DNA of 64,000 bases from Warburgia ugandensis (taxonomy: Eukaryota; Streptophyta; Magnoliopsida; Canellales; Canellaceae): the NCBI GenBank assembly GCA_035236585.1, contig CP141137.1, positions 43,918,057 to 43,982,056 on the forward strand, given 5' to 3'. Positions 13,965 through 24,025 of the stretch are shown here, one piece after another (the stretch's first letter is position 1; every line of letters begins with the position of its first letter). The translations under genes and the position numbers were made by a program. Below the pieces are notes generated by a model, which saw only the letters and a list, made by a program, of their open reading frames with translations, made no database searches and was not told the origin of the DNA.

Positions 13965-14800
13965 TTTAACATAAAAGACTTTGTCACATGGGAGAGAAAG
14001 GGATTTTCACAAATGTAAAGAAGCAACTCATCAAAATAGCTAAAGGTATAACTCTTAATCCGTGTAATTACTATTTGTTTGGTAAGTAACACATGGTTGC
14101 CTTCTCTTCTTTTAGTAATAAAAGAAAAGAACTTTTGAGTTTGGTGTACTCAGATGTATGTGGTCCCACGAAAGCAAAGTCACTTAGCGAGAACCAATAT
14201 TTTGTAACCTTTATAAACGATGCATCTAGGAGGGTATGGGTATATTTCGTAAAGAATAAAGAACAAGTATTCAAATGCTTCAAAAGATTCAACGTGATGG
14301 TGGAACGACAAACTAGAAATAAACTGAAGTGTCTTAGAATAGACAATGGAGGAGAACACACTTCAAAGGAGTTTAGGGCATATTACGCAGTGTGAAATTC
14401 ATCATGAGAAGACAATTCCATGTACCCCACAGCATAATAGAGTAGCTAAAAGAATGAACTGGATCATTGTGGAGAGAGTAAGATGTATGCTTAGTATGGC
14501 TAAGATTCCTAAGCCATTCTGGGTTGAAGCTGTGAGAACTGCATGCTACATGATCAATAGATCACCGCAGCACCACTAGACTTCGAAGTCCCAAAAGAGA
14601 AGTGGTTAAGTAAGAAGGTGACCTATTCGCACCTGAGGATATTCGAGTGTAAAGCTTGTGCACATGTATTCAGGTTGATGAGATAGAAACTGGACTTGAA
14701 GTCTACTCCTTGTATCTTCATTGGATACGAAGATGAAGAATTTGGATATAGATTGTGGGACCTTGAAGTAAGAATGATCATCCAAAGTAGTGATGTAGTG
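13965..14800 (+). pseudogene. copia integrase remnant
   Basis: It starts with KRLCHMGEKGIF (part of the zinc-binding domain). It then runs as an open frame at 14093-14395 with VYSDVCGPTKAKS (first catalytic Asp) and LRIDNGGEHTSKEF (second catalytic Asp). A frameshift leads to the frame at 14346-14579 with CTPQHNRVAKRMN. The catalytic Glu expected in the AER motif is Lys here (AAA at 14448-14450). The downstream part carries an FIGYEDEEFGYRLWD-like segment near 14717-14760. Confidence 0.9.
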
Positions 14801-15129
14801 TTTTAGGAGAATTAGTTCTATGAAGAATTAAGACAGGCTAACAAAGAAGATGTCAGTGCTCTAATTCGAGTACCAAATTCAGCACCCATATAGGTTGACT
14901 CATAAGCTGAAGAAGAGGCAAAGGAACTTGAGTAGGGGAGCATCATTCCTCTACACCAGAGGATGTAGGAACATCAAATGTTGAATCAACTCTCAGCCAA
15001 AAGAAGAACTTTAGCCAAAGATGTCAACAAGATGATGTATTCTGATTCCATCACAAAATTTTTAGAAATCAGAATATATTATGCTCATTGATGAGGTAGA
15101 GCCAGAGAGTTTTTAGCAAGCTTAATGCA

Positions 15130-15900
15130 TGTAGACAAGGGCAAATGGGTGCAAGCAATGCAAGAGGAAATTAGCTCACTAAAATAAAATCAGACATATG
15201 AGTTAGTGAAACTTTCTAAGGGAAAAGGAGCATTGAAGAACAAGTGGGTCTTCAAGCTAAAAAGAGATAGCATCAAAGAACCAGTCAAGTACAAAGTACG
15301 ATTGGTTGTCAAAGGCTTCGAGCAGATGAAAGGAATTGATTTTGATGAAATCTTCTCACTAGTAGTGAAGATGACATCACTGGTGTGAGACAAAACATGG
15401 AGCTTGAGCAAATGGATCTAAAGCTAGCTTTTCTACATGGAGATTTAGAAGAATAGATGTACATGTAATAACCAAAGGGTTTCAAAGTTTAAGGGAAAAA
15501 GCATTTGGTGTGCAAGTTGAAGAAAAGTCTTTATAGTCTTAAGCAAGCCCCAAAGTAGTGGTACAAGAAGTTCAACTCATTCATGACGAGTCAAGGCTTT
15601 AAAAGGACATCTTCAAATTAGTGTGTATACATGCAAAGACTACTGAGGGTAAATTTGTCAGTCTCCTACTTTATGTAGATGATATGCTAATACTTAGACA
15701 AGTTACAACTCTGGTTAGCAGGTTGAAGAGGGTGTTATCTAATTCTTTTGACATGAAGGACTTAGAATCACCTCAACAGATCTTAGGCATGAAGATCACA
15801 GGTGACAGGAAAGCTAGAAAGTTGTGGCTATCACAGGAAAAGTAGGTTGAACAAGTAATTAAGTGGGTCAACATGGAGAGCGCCAAGCCAATCAACACTC
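15130..15900 (+). pseudogene. copia reverse transcriptase remnant
   Basis: The open pieces at 15206-15388 and 15621-15845 carry KNKWVFKLKRD, RLVVKGFEQMKGIDFDEIFS and the active-site box YVDDM (15672-15686). Between them, LKLAFLHGDLEE (with a stop) and KSLYSLKQAPK are readable. This is the copia RT, which would copy element RNA into DNA. Stops and a frameshift disable it. Confidence 0.92.
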
Positions 15901-16420
15901 CACTTGACAATCATTTCAAAATGAGCAAACAAACTTATCCCGCAACAACACAAGAGATAGATAGAATGATCGTGATTCCTTACTTATCAGTATTTGGGAG
16001 CCTAATGTATGCGATGGTGTGCACAAGGCAGGATATCGCTCATGCAATAGATGTCGTGAGCAGGTTTCTCTCCAACCTAGGCAAAGAACATTGGGAAGCT
16101 ATCAAATTGATACTAAGGTATATGACGGGTACATCTAAGTTGTGCTTGTGTTTCGAAAGTACAAAGATAATCTTGGAAGGATTTTTAGATGCTGATATGG
16201 TAAGAGATCTTGATAGAAGTAGAGTACATTGCCATAGCTGAAGCAGGTGAGATGTGGTGGATAAAGCAGTTTCTCCAAGAACTCGGTATCATACAAGAAG
16301 AGTATAAGAGACATTGGTACAGTTAGAATGCTCTGGACTTGATCAAGAACTTCAATGTATCATACACAAACAAAACACATCGACATACACTGGATACAGG
16401 AGGTGATAGAAGAACAAATG
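15873..16420 (+). pseudogene. copia RT tail and internally deleted RNase H
   Basis: The frame 15873-16241 holds the post-RT segment VFGSLMYAMVCTRQDIAHAI, then HWEAIKLILRYMTGTSKLCL, and the RNase H start LDADMVRDLDRS. In intact relatives a segment of roughly 30 residues with the next acidic motifs follows. Here DLDRS is joined almost directly to sequence reading VEYIAIAEAGEMWWIKQFLQ in a shifted frame (from about 16221). The centre of RNase H has therefore been deleted. A C-terminal KIHT-like stretch is near 16430. Confidence 0.85.
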
Positions 16421-16529
16421 TTAAAACTAGAAAAGATCCACACTAATATTAACAAAGGTGGTAGTATATAAAAAACCAGTGCTATATAGAAACATAGTAG
16501 GCATGAACTCAGACTAGTGAAGTATGGCA

Positions 16530-16549
16530 TGAGGATGGAGGGGGGGAAT
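16530..16549 (+). other. copia polypurine tract
   Basis: A purine run (GAGGATGGAGGGGGGGAA) ends at the first T of the 3' LTR. It is the expected primer for plus-strand synthesis. Confidence 0.85.
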
Positions 16550-16849
16550 TGATATGAAACATCCTCTTATGAGGAAAAGCTATTGGAAGAAACCTGCCAA
16601 CAATAGAAAACTGTCAAATAAGGATGAATAAGGTAAGGATTATCAGATAAAGGATCATGTAGATAAGAATTTATTAGATAAGGATCAAGATCAAATTAAT
16701 GTAGAGAAAATTAGTTCTTTCTTTGAACTCCTATAAATTGGAGCCAGAGATGATGTTGAATGTATCCACAATTTGTTCTCCTCATAGTGAAAACTATTCC
16801 CCCTCTTCCCGTGTCTGATTGTGACGTTTTGATCTCTTTTTTCATAACA
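16550..16849 (+). repeat. copia 3' LTR
   Basis: It runs from TGATATGAAAC to TTTTTTCATAACA, 300 bp. It matches the 5' LTR apart from point changes and a deletion of about 45 bases after CCCCCTCTTCCC. TCTTC follows as the second target-site copy. Confidence 0.93.
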
Positions 16850-16854
16850 TCTTC

Positions 16855-17164
16855 CACTGACAGGTTCATATTGGTTCCAAGCACCAGCACTGGTCACCAT
16901 AAATTGGCACCGGATTGACAAAACTACGCTTCTAGCATCCCAATTCCTATTTATCTCCTCAATCATGACTTCTGAAAATTCTTTGGCTTTTGTTGCCTAG
17001 AGCTAGTGATTTGATTTATGCATGCAGTTCATTGTCTAATTTTCTGATGTCCACAACCAAGAGAAGAGGAAAAAGTCCACAACCATTTTAGAAGAAAAGA
17101 AAAATTAACTAAATTTTAACCTGAATAAGAAACAAGGATTTCAATATTATGTGATTGAGGACGG
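16855..17164. other. Spacer between blocks A and B, copy 1
   Basis: This does not align convincingly with the matching spacer of copy 2 (30541-31024). No gene is recognised. Confidence 0.4.
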
Positions 17165-17487
17165 AAAAGTGTCTTACAGGCATCAAGGTACTTTGTCATT
17201 TTTCAAGAATGTATATGAGATGGACAGCTAACAAGGACTGGTTTGTACCTCGTACACTTAGTAAATTTCCTGTACTTGGGACCGTTGCCGAGTTGGCCAT
17301 CACATGGATGGGGAACAATGAAAGAAACATGGCGACCAGACAATCCTAACCTGCAACTCGTTTTTTCTTCATTGATTGTCAGTTTGGTGGTCATTGATTG
17401 GATAACTTGGATACTCCACTCACCACAAAATTTACGGCTGGTCCACCCTATACCACATGGATGCAAAATGCAGCAGATGCATTGTAG
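17165..17487 (+). repeat. Duplicated block B, copy 1
   Basis: It matches 31025-31352 in the same orientation, for example GACAATCCTAACCTGCAACT and TTTGGTGGTCATTGATTGGA. Overlapping short open frames on both strands look accidental, because the copies differ by indels that do not keep frame. Confidence 0.8.
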
Positions 17488-19162
17488 ATGAGATCTTATC
17501 CGAACAACATATACCCATAAGACTATGTTCTTATCAAAGGTGAATCAACTAGGAGCTTTATCTAGCTTGCAATTCCATGGACAAGAAATGATAGGAAAGG
17601 AAGGAAAAGGATCAACCTCAGCCAGGGTGATTCAAATATGGATCAACTTTATACTCTTTACCACATTTCTGAGTATATGCCCCCCTTATGTTATATTTGA
17701 TTATCATTTGCAACTGGGTTATGATATTGCCCGTCCCCTACGGGGCCTTGTGGAGCATGGTGCATGGAGATTGATTCTGCAGAAACAGTTGCAGAAGAGT
17801 GCCATCAACGTCAACCTTGGAAAAATTGTGCTTCCAAGAGTATGGTGTTTATCTTCCTTTGAATCATACATAGAGCTTTTCCAGTTTATTCTTATTTCCA
17901 GCAATGCGTGGCAATGCAGAAGGAAGCCGAGGTATTCCACTTTGAAAGCCAATCTCTTTAGAACCTCATGATCATTATCACATAATTTTATTAGCCTTTT
18001 GTAAATGAAATTATGATAACATCTAGCCAATTACTTGACAAATTTATGAATTATTTACGATATGATTTATCCATGGCAAAAGCTTTGGAAATCTCAGGAA
18101 GTTTACAAACAGTCACCACTCACTTACAATAAAGTAAGTCAGCAAACTTACCGACCCAAGAGTAACTGTACTGGGCCAACTTCCACCGATTTCAATTTGC
18201 TTATAGGCACATCCGTGAGAATTCAAGAATCCAAGAATTGTAATTGAAAATTGATTTAGTATGTCTTTTCTATCTTCTAACATTGACTTTTGATTTTTGA
18301 AACATAATGCAGCTGAAATCAGCTTCTATTTGTATAGCTCTTACAAAAAAAGTTGCTGAAATTGCATGTTTCATTTTCTCTGAACTGGACCAACAACAAA
18401 GTAGGATGTTGTCATGTAATGTGCGGGCATGCGTATGAATTTCAACCCTTTAAAACTATAGTTCCGTATTTAATTTAAGGCACATTTGTTGAGTATCATA
18501 ATACTTTATATGTCTCTTATTTTTGTTCTTCTTCTTCTTCTTTACGTCAGGTGACTTTGTCAGGCTGCATGACCTGAGAAGGGAGATTACTTTATTATCT
18601 AGCAAAACAAGGTGTCATTATTAGAATTGGTCCTGAAGCTGCTTGTGGATATCCATCACCTTCGGCAATTCCTTCAAGATTTTAAGACACCTAGCCCTGT
18701 GTTGTAAAACTTGTTGCAATGCACCTATTATATCCAGAAGATGTTTATTCACTCGATTTTTGGAATATCAAATAGCCTTAAAATGTAGAAATGAACTGTT
18801 TAGTTTTTCTTTATCTATTCTACAACAATTTTTTTTTTTTTTTTTACAAACACGGATTATGGTTCTGCTAGAGTTATTGTTATGAGTTTAAATATTTTTC
18901 TCGTTCTCTTGAAGATTGTTAGAGAAATGAAGAGAAGCTATGGACAAGAATCTAAAAGTAAGGAGTCTGATCAGGAAGACCAAGGCAAATATGGTTGAAG
19001 GAGAAACCAACTAGCACTTTCGGGGTGGCATAGACATGGAGGTCAACACCCGTCTTGATAAGGGAAATGTAAGTACCTTAGAGCACTGGTTGACAAGCAA
19101 CTAGAACCTTCCACTAGTGGACCTTCTAAGCTCCCTAGATTACAATATTTTGGTTCAGTTAC

Positions 19163-19237
19163 TATAGACCCTTTGTGGCTCGCCCCTTCTGCCGACTCCA
19201 CATATGTGTGAGCTTCGTGCACCGGGCTGCCTTTTTT
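19163..19237 (+). mobile_element. Au-type SINE, 3' fragment
   Basis: TATAGACCCTTTGTGG, then CGCCCCTTC, then GTGCACCGGGCTGCC and a T run match the 3' half of the plant Au SINE. The tRNA-like head is missing, so this is 5'-truncated or decayed. Confidence 0.75.
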
Positions 19238-20048
19238 AATTATCTTTTGATCTTTCTCTGCTGTAAGAAGTTATCTTGTATAAGAGCCCTGGAGCTTCCT
19301 TGATGGAGTTCAACTGCAAAAGCGCATTGAACTCTATGCGAATAAATTTACAATATATTCAGAACATTTATTCTTAATAAATTGGAAATTATCAACCTAT
19401 ATGGTCTCTTGTTTTTTTTCTTTTTTAATGTATATGTTGTAAGCTTTATCTCAATAACTATATTGTCTTAAAATTGTCTACAAATGCAGTAGTTGAAATA
19501 TGTTACCCCAAAGTGTATTTGTCGTACTGGTGACTTTCCTATCAAACTACAATTTCTGCAAGGTCCCATAAAATACTCTGGCAAGGTGCTTTTCATATGC
19601 AGACAAGAATCCAGGAACAAATTCCCTTCTGGACTCCCTGCTATTGGAAATCATCTTTGATTACTGATTAAGAATGCAGACTCTGCAGCCACTTGTCCAC
19701 GTTATCCATAAATTTTTGTGCAAAGATGGATTCACGTGGCTGTTACCAGAACATACTTCCATGGCCGTGGTGACGAGAATCCATGAATGTATCGTGTAGT
19801 TCTTCTCTGGCACATCTCTATCTCACCTTCACTTCAACTAACTTTTGTCCTGTTTCAATGTACCCTTCTTCTTTCAATTCCTTCCGTCTTAATTCCATCG
19901 TACTTCTCTTCCATTTAACTACTTTCATGTTTCAAGTTACACCTAGTTGCCCAGGAAGCTTACTGGTTATTGTTTAAGTGGGGTGAAACAATACCTGTGG
20001 ATTCCTAGAGATGCTCCACCCCAGAAAGGCTCTGGCATCTGAATGCTC

Positions 20049-20074
20049 TTGTCAGGGCCTGGGGACCCTGACAA
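20049..20074. other. Perfect 9-bp hairpin
   Basis: TTGTCAGGG and CCCTGACAA pair perfectly around an 8-base loop. There is no T-run after it and no known function. Confidence 0.6.
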
Positions 20075-20936
20075 CTTGGTTCGTGCACAAAGTCTCTGAC
20101 TGTAGGCGTGTGCAGCAAAGCATGGAGTATACCAAATAATACGTGCAAAAATGCAAATCAATTCATTTTCTTGGCCAGTTAGAAGCTGATATCTGGAGCT
20201 GTCGATCTGATGAACATGGAAGATGCACTCTCACTCACCTTATTTAGAAATTTTCAATTAGGAAAAAAACAGATAGGTAATTCTATTGTTCTCCAATTCT
20301 GTGTTGTATTTTCAGGTAATCTATTATTCTATTGCTTTCTATGTATAATATTTAAGTTTCCCAAAACACATTAACTTTTGCACATTATGTTATGCTTTTT
20401 ATAGTATCAATGAACCACCCTCTATACCCATGAAAATATCTTGTGGAATGTTTTATGCTTCACTTCTCATCCCTTCCTCGGACAAAAATATGTAGCCGTA
20501 TCTTGAATCTGGTGTTTGAATTATTTCACTACGCTGTAAACGAGAACCATGGTACTTTCTTTGAGCAGTTCGATTTGATTTTTTTTATTTTGAAACTAGG
20601 AACAACATAAAGAAGCTGAAAGTATTCCTGCTAATGTGGCATCGAAATGTTCAACAAAATGTTCCTAAAGATATCAAACGAGGAATTCTTTGGAAGAGTG
20701 CAGTCTTGATGTAATACAGCGAGCATGTTATTACATAGTATGACTGCTTCGAATGGTTTGGAGAGTGCATCTCATGGGACATATGTTTCGATCATCATAA
20801 GCCCGAAATTCTTAAGGGAAGAATCTTCAGAAAATACTATCTTAAACAAAAGCTGCCGGGTGCTTTTCTTGCTGAACAGAGAAGGCTCATGTCTTTTAAA
20901 ACGGAGAAAATCTGATATCATTTCATGTCTACTGAT

Positions 20937-22478
20937 TTAATAACCAAGCCTTAGTATCTTACTAATCCCTTCTAAAACTGAGTAGATTTCTCTACGAAGA
21001 TAATGCGTTTTATCTTCAACAAGGAATTCATGAACAACACCATTTACTTCAATCCAGCTAGAGCCAGGTTTCTTCACTACTCTTCTATCTTTCATCATTT
21101 TCCTCATCTCCAAAGCTTCTATCCACCTATTTGCAGCAGCATGCATGTTCCATAGAAGTACATATACACCATCGTCACCTGGTTCTTTTTCAATGATCTT
21201 TTTTCCTGCCAGTGTTGCTAATTCTGAGTTCCCATGTGCTAAAGACGCACTCAGGAGAGATCTCCAAATCACAACATCTGGTTCAATTTGCATTTGTTCA
21301 ACTAAACTCATTGCTTCTTTTAGAAGTCCAGCTCGTCCCAGAAGATCGACCATACACCCATAGTGCTCGATCTTAGGTTCTAAGCGGTAAATTTCTTTCA
21401 TTCTATAGAACCATCTTTTGCCTTCATTGATCAATCCTGCATGGCTACAAGCTGATAGCACACCAAGAAATGTAACATCATTCGGACTCATCCCTGATAT
21501 CAACATCTCTATAAATGCTTGAATAGCTTTGTTTCCATCCCCATGTATCGCAAAACACAAGACCATTGTTGTCCACGAAAAGACATCTGTCATTACCATC
21601 CCCTTGAAGACTTTCTCCGCCATTTCAACACTTCCACTCTTCGAATACATATCCATCAAAGCATTTGAAACAGCTACATCCGCATCCATGTTCGATTTAT
21701 ATATATAACTATGCACCAATTGCCCAAAGTCAAGCGAACCAATGCCGGCACAAGCCGAAAGAACAGCTACAATAGTGAAAGCATTAGGAACTTCACCCAA
21801 TGATTTCATCCAACAGAAGAGCTGCAAACCTTGAATCGGCTTTCCCCCTTGGACATATCCCGTGATCATTGCTGTCCAAGAAATCGTATTTCTAACAGGC
21901 ATACCATCAAAAACCCAACAAGCAGTTTCTAAATCTTTGCACTTGATATGCCCATGAAGAAGACTAGTCCAAGAGACAACATCTTTTGTCAATATCCTCT
22001 CAAAAACCATCTGGGCTAGTTCTATTTTCCCGTTTCTACAATACATATCAATCAAAGCATTATCAACAAAAGTGTCACAACCCAAATTATGTCTGTAAAT
22101 CATTCCATGAACCAATTTTCCACGGCTCAGATCTTCCTGACGCCCACAAGCTGTAAGCGCTCCTACAATTGCAAATCGATCCAGTTTCAGACCCGAAAAG
22201 ATCATCTCGGAGAAGGTAGAAAATGCTTCATGTGGTCGATTGATCTGCAAGTAAAGTGACATAAGACTGGTTCTAGAAACTACATCTGGATTTGGAATTT
22301 GATCATAAACCAACTGGGCTTCTGCTGATTTGTTGAATTTGGCGTAGAAGTTGAGAAATTTGCAGGCAAGGGATTGGAATTTTTTGAGGCCTTGGATTAT
22401 TGATTGGGCATGGATTTGCTTGAGTTCTTCAAAAGTTCTACACTCCTTCAGTAGAAGGCTGCAGTTCGTTTGGTTCAT
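20937..22478 (-). CDS. Pentatricopeptide repeat protein, PLS class, E/E+ type
   Basis: A 513-residue intronless protein of the plant PPR family. These bind specific organelle RNAs, and the PLS class mostly directs C-to-U editing in chloroplasts or mitochondria. The N-terminal region (LLLKECRTFEELKQIHAQ, residues 8-25) is typical. Repeats of about 35 residues follow from about residue 35 to 400, shown by NALIDMYCRNGKIELAQMVF, DVVSWTSLLHG, NTISWTAMITGYVQGG, FTIVAVLSACA, VTFLGVLSACSHAGLI and HYGCMVDLLGRAGLLKEA. The E motif is about 401-477 and E+ about 478-507. The protein ends ISKILRLGY, so the DYW deaminase domain is absent and a DYW partner would be needed for editing. An in-frame TGA two codons upstream supports this ATG. 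I cannot verify an organelle-targeting peptide. It looks intact and is the best-supported gene here. Confidence 0.93.
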   Translation of the reverse strand: MNQTNCSLLLKECRTFEELKQIHAQSIIQGLKKFQSLACKFLNFYAKFNKSAEAQLVYDQIPNPDVVSRTSLMSLYLQINRPHEAFSTFSEMIFSGLKLDRFAIVGALTACGRQEDLSRGKLVHGMIYRHNLGCDTFVDNALIDMYCRNGKIELAQMVFERILTKDVVSWTSLLHGHIKCKDLETACWVFDGMPVRNTISWTAMITGYVQGGKPIQGLQLFCWMKSLGEVPNAFTIVAVLSACAGIGSLDFGQLVHSYIYKSNMDADVAVSNALMDMYSKSGSVEMAEKVFKGMVMTDVFSWTTMVLCFAIHGDGNKAIQAFIEMLISGMSPNDVTFLGVLSACSHAGLINEGKRWFYRMKEIYRLEPKIEHYGCMVDLLGRAGLLKEAMSLVEQMQIEPDVVIWRSLLSASLAHGNSELATLAGKKIIEKEPGDDGVYVLLWNMHAAANRWIEALEMRKMMKDRRVVKKPGSSWIEVNGVVHEFLVEDKTHYLRREIYSVLEGISKILRLGY

Positions 22479-23837
22479 GTCTCATTTAAAAGTCGTTGGA
22501 CAATAGCCGTTAAGTAAGCCGGCAAAACCGATAAAAGTACTCGATATCCATTTGTCCGTTTAAGTCGGACGAATCAGCAGCCTCTTGTCCTTCTCAATAT
22601 CCCCAGCCGAAATCAGATTTCAACGTACAATTAAACTCTTCCTTCAAATAGAAATCTTGGAAATCCAAAACAACGAAAAAAACTGACCAACTCACACGAT
22701 GAAAAGGAGAGTCAAAGTCAAAAGATAACACGTTGTTTGATTTTTTAAAAGTCTCCAGAAAATTTGAACAGAAATACAAAAACTACAGTACGAAAACTTA
22801 TTTTTGGTAATTAAATGACTTAAAACATCACAAGATTAGAACAAATGAAGGTCATTGGAGTCTTAGGGCATGGTAGAATTGGCCAATGAAAGGCATCAAT
22901 TTTCAATTCTGAGCCAGAATTGGCATTATAAAATTACAGCTCCACAAAGTTATATAGTTATTGCCAGAACTAGAAAATACTAAAGTAATTTATTTTATTT
23001 ATAAAGTTTTAGTGCGTTAGATAGCATTATATTGCTTGTGTTACTTGTTAAAACCAACTAAAACAATGGAGCCACCTTGCCAATACAGTCTCCATAAGTG
23101 ACCCGAATTTATCCACCATGTGAGTCCCACAAAAGGTATGGGGGCCCATAATATATAGGCATGAAGCTGCTTATGATGTACTTGTATAATAAGTGAGTCC
23201 ATAATATAAAATTCTTTTCAAAAGTGGTAAGGTCACATTGCAAGTGCCTCTGTAGAAATAGCACCAACTTATCCGCTCATGTAGGTCCCTGCACAAGAAA
23301 GTGGGTCCATTATATAAGCATCAACCAGTATATAATATCTGTGCTATATACAACCAAATACCTATATAAAAGTGGCACCAATTTATCCACTCATCAAGCC
23401 CTTGCCTGTCCACATCAACACTCTATAAGCACACAACCAAATACAAGCATCCTTTTACAGTCATTTCATCTAAAAGTATTTTACCGTTCAAACAATAGCA
23501 CCGAAACACCCAACCAATACCAAACAGACTAGAGCTTCAATCCATAACTTCTTATCTTGCATATACAAGAAATAATATGCTAAGTAAACACTTATAACAT
23601 CAAATTAGATATAATAGCACTGTAAGATTCTGAGCACAAATATTCCTAATTTTCGAAAATTTAAGAAAAAAAGGTGCTGCCATATAAATCATACGATAAA
23701 TAATGCATTGAATTTTACATACAACAGATCTTTCTTACTTGAAAAATGGTTAAATTAGGATAGTTTCCCGTTTGTCATTTCTTCCATGATATTCTAGATT
23801 CATAATTGGAAGTGTTTCTTTTGTTTTAAAGTCTGAA
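22479..23837. other. PPR upstream region with three related short repeats
   Basis: The PPR promoter and 5' UTR should lie at the left of this stretch; I cannot pick a TATA box with confidence. Farther right, related segments begin near 23100, 23261 and 23376, each with a core like CCAA(T/C)TTATCC(A/G)CTCAT. The first two are followed by GTGGGTCC-like text and a TATATAAGCAT-like end. No other gene is seen. Confidence 0.45.
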
Positions 23838-23845
23838 AGCACCAT

Positions 23846-24017
23846 AAAAAGGCAGTTTGGCGCATGAAGCTCCCACATATGCAAGGTCCGTGGAAGGGGC
23901 AGATTACAAAGGATCTATAGCGCATAGCATTAGCTTGCATTTCTGCACAAAACTGTTTTCACGCCTTAAATCCGTGACCTTCAGATCATACAACTCTACC
24001 ATTGCGCCAAGTCTAAC
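23846..24017 (-). mobile_element. Full-length Au-type SINE
   Basis: On the minus strand it begins GACTTGGCGCAATGGTAGAG (tRNA-like A box) and carries GAAGGTCACGGATTTAAGGC (diverged B box). It then runs through AAAACAGTTTTGTGCAGAAATG, TATAGATCCTTTG and GCCCCTTCCACGGACC to a GGGAGCTTCATGCGCC tail and a T run. This order matches plant Au SINEs. The 8-bp target duplication AGCACCAT is perfect (23838-23845 and 24018-24025). It would be transcribed by RNA polymerase III and mobilised by a LINE; the B box looks too diverged to be strong. Confidence 0.88.
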
Positions 24018-24025
24018 AGCACCAT

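Larger units (their letters stand above)
10931..16849 (+). mobile_element. Complete but inactive Ty1/copia retrotransposon
   Basis: Two direct LTRs (10931-11277 and 16550-16849) flank a primer-binding site, gag, protease, integrase, RT and RNase H in copia order, plus a polypurine tract. The 5-bp target duplication TCTTC is perfect (10926-10930 and 16850-16854). All coding parts contain stops or frameshifts, the integrase has lost its catalytic Glu, and RNase H has an internal deletion. The unoccupied site survives in the second copy of the flanking block (AATCTTCCA near 30531), so insertion came after the two copies diverged. Confidence 0.95.
17488..20936. other. Unassigned region downstream of the PPR gene
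   Basis: No intact gene is identified. An open stretch at 17525-17971 (148 codons) and a short stretch near 18605-18660 have protein-like composition, but I cannot assign a family and stops surround them. This may be pseudogene debris. The region also holds a T homopolymer (18829-18844), a SINE 3' fragment and a hairpin. Its right end would include the PPR gene's 3' UTR. Confidence 0.4.

Noticed and set aside
20725-20940. 71-codon plus-strand frame beside the PPR stop codon
   Set aside because: It lies in the expected PPR 3' UTR, antisense to it, and has no features of a gene.
23950-24012. tRNA gene on the minus strand
   Set aside because: The A-box and B-box resemblance is the head of the Au SINE. 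No acceptor stem or anticodon arm closes.
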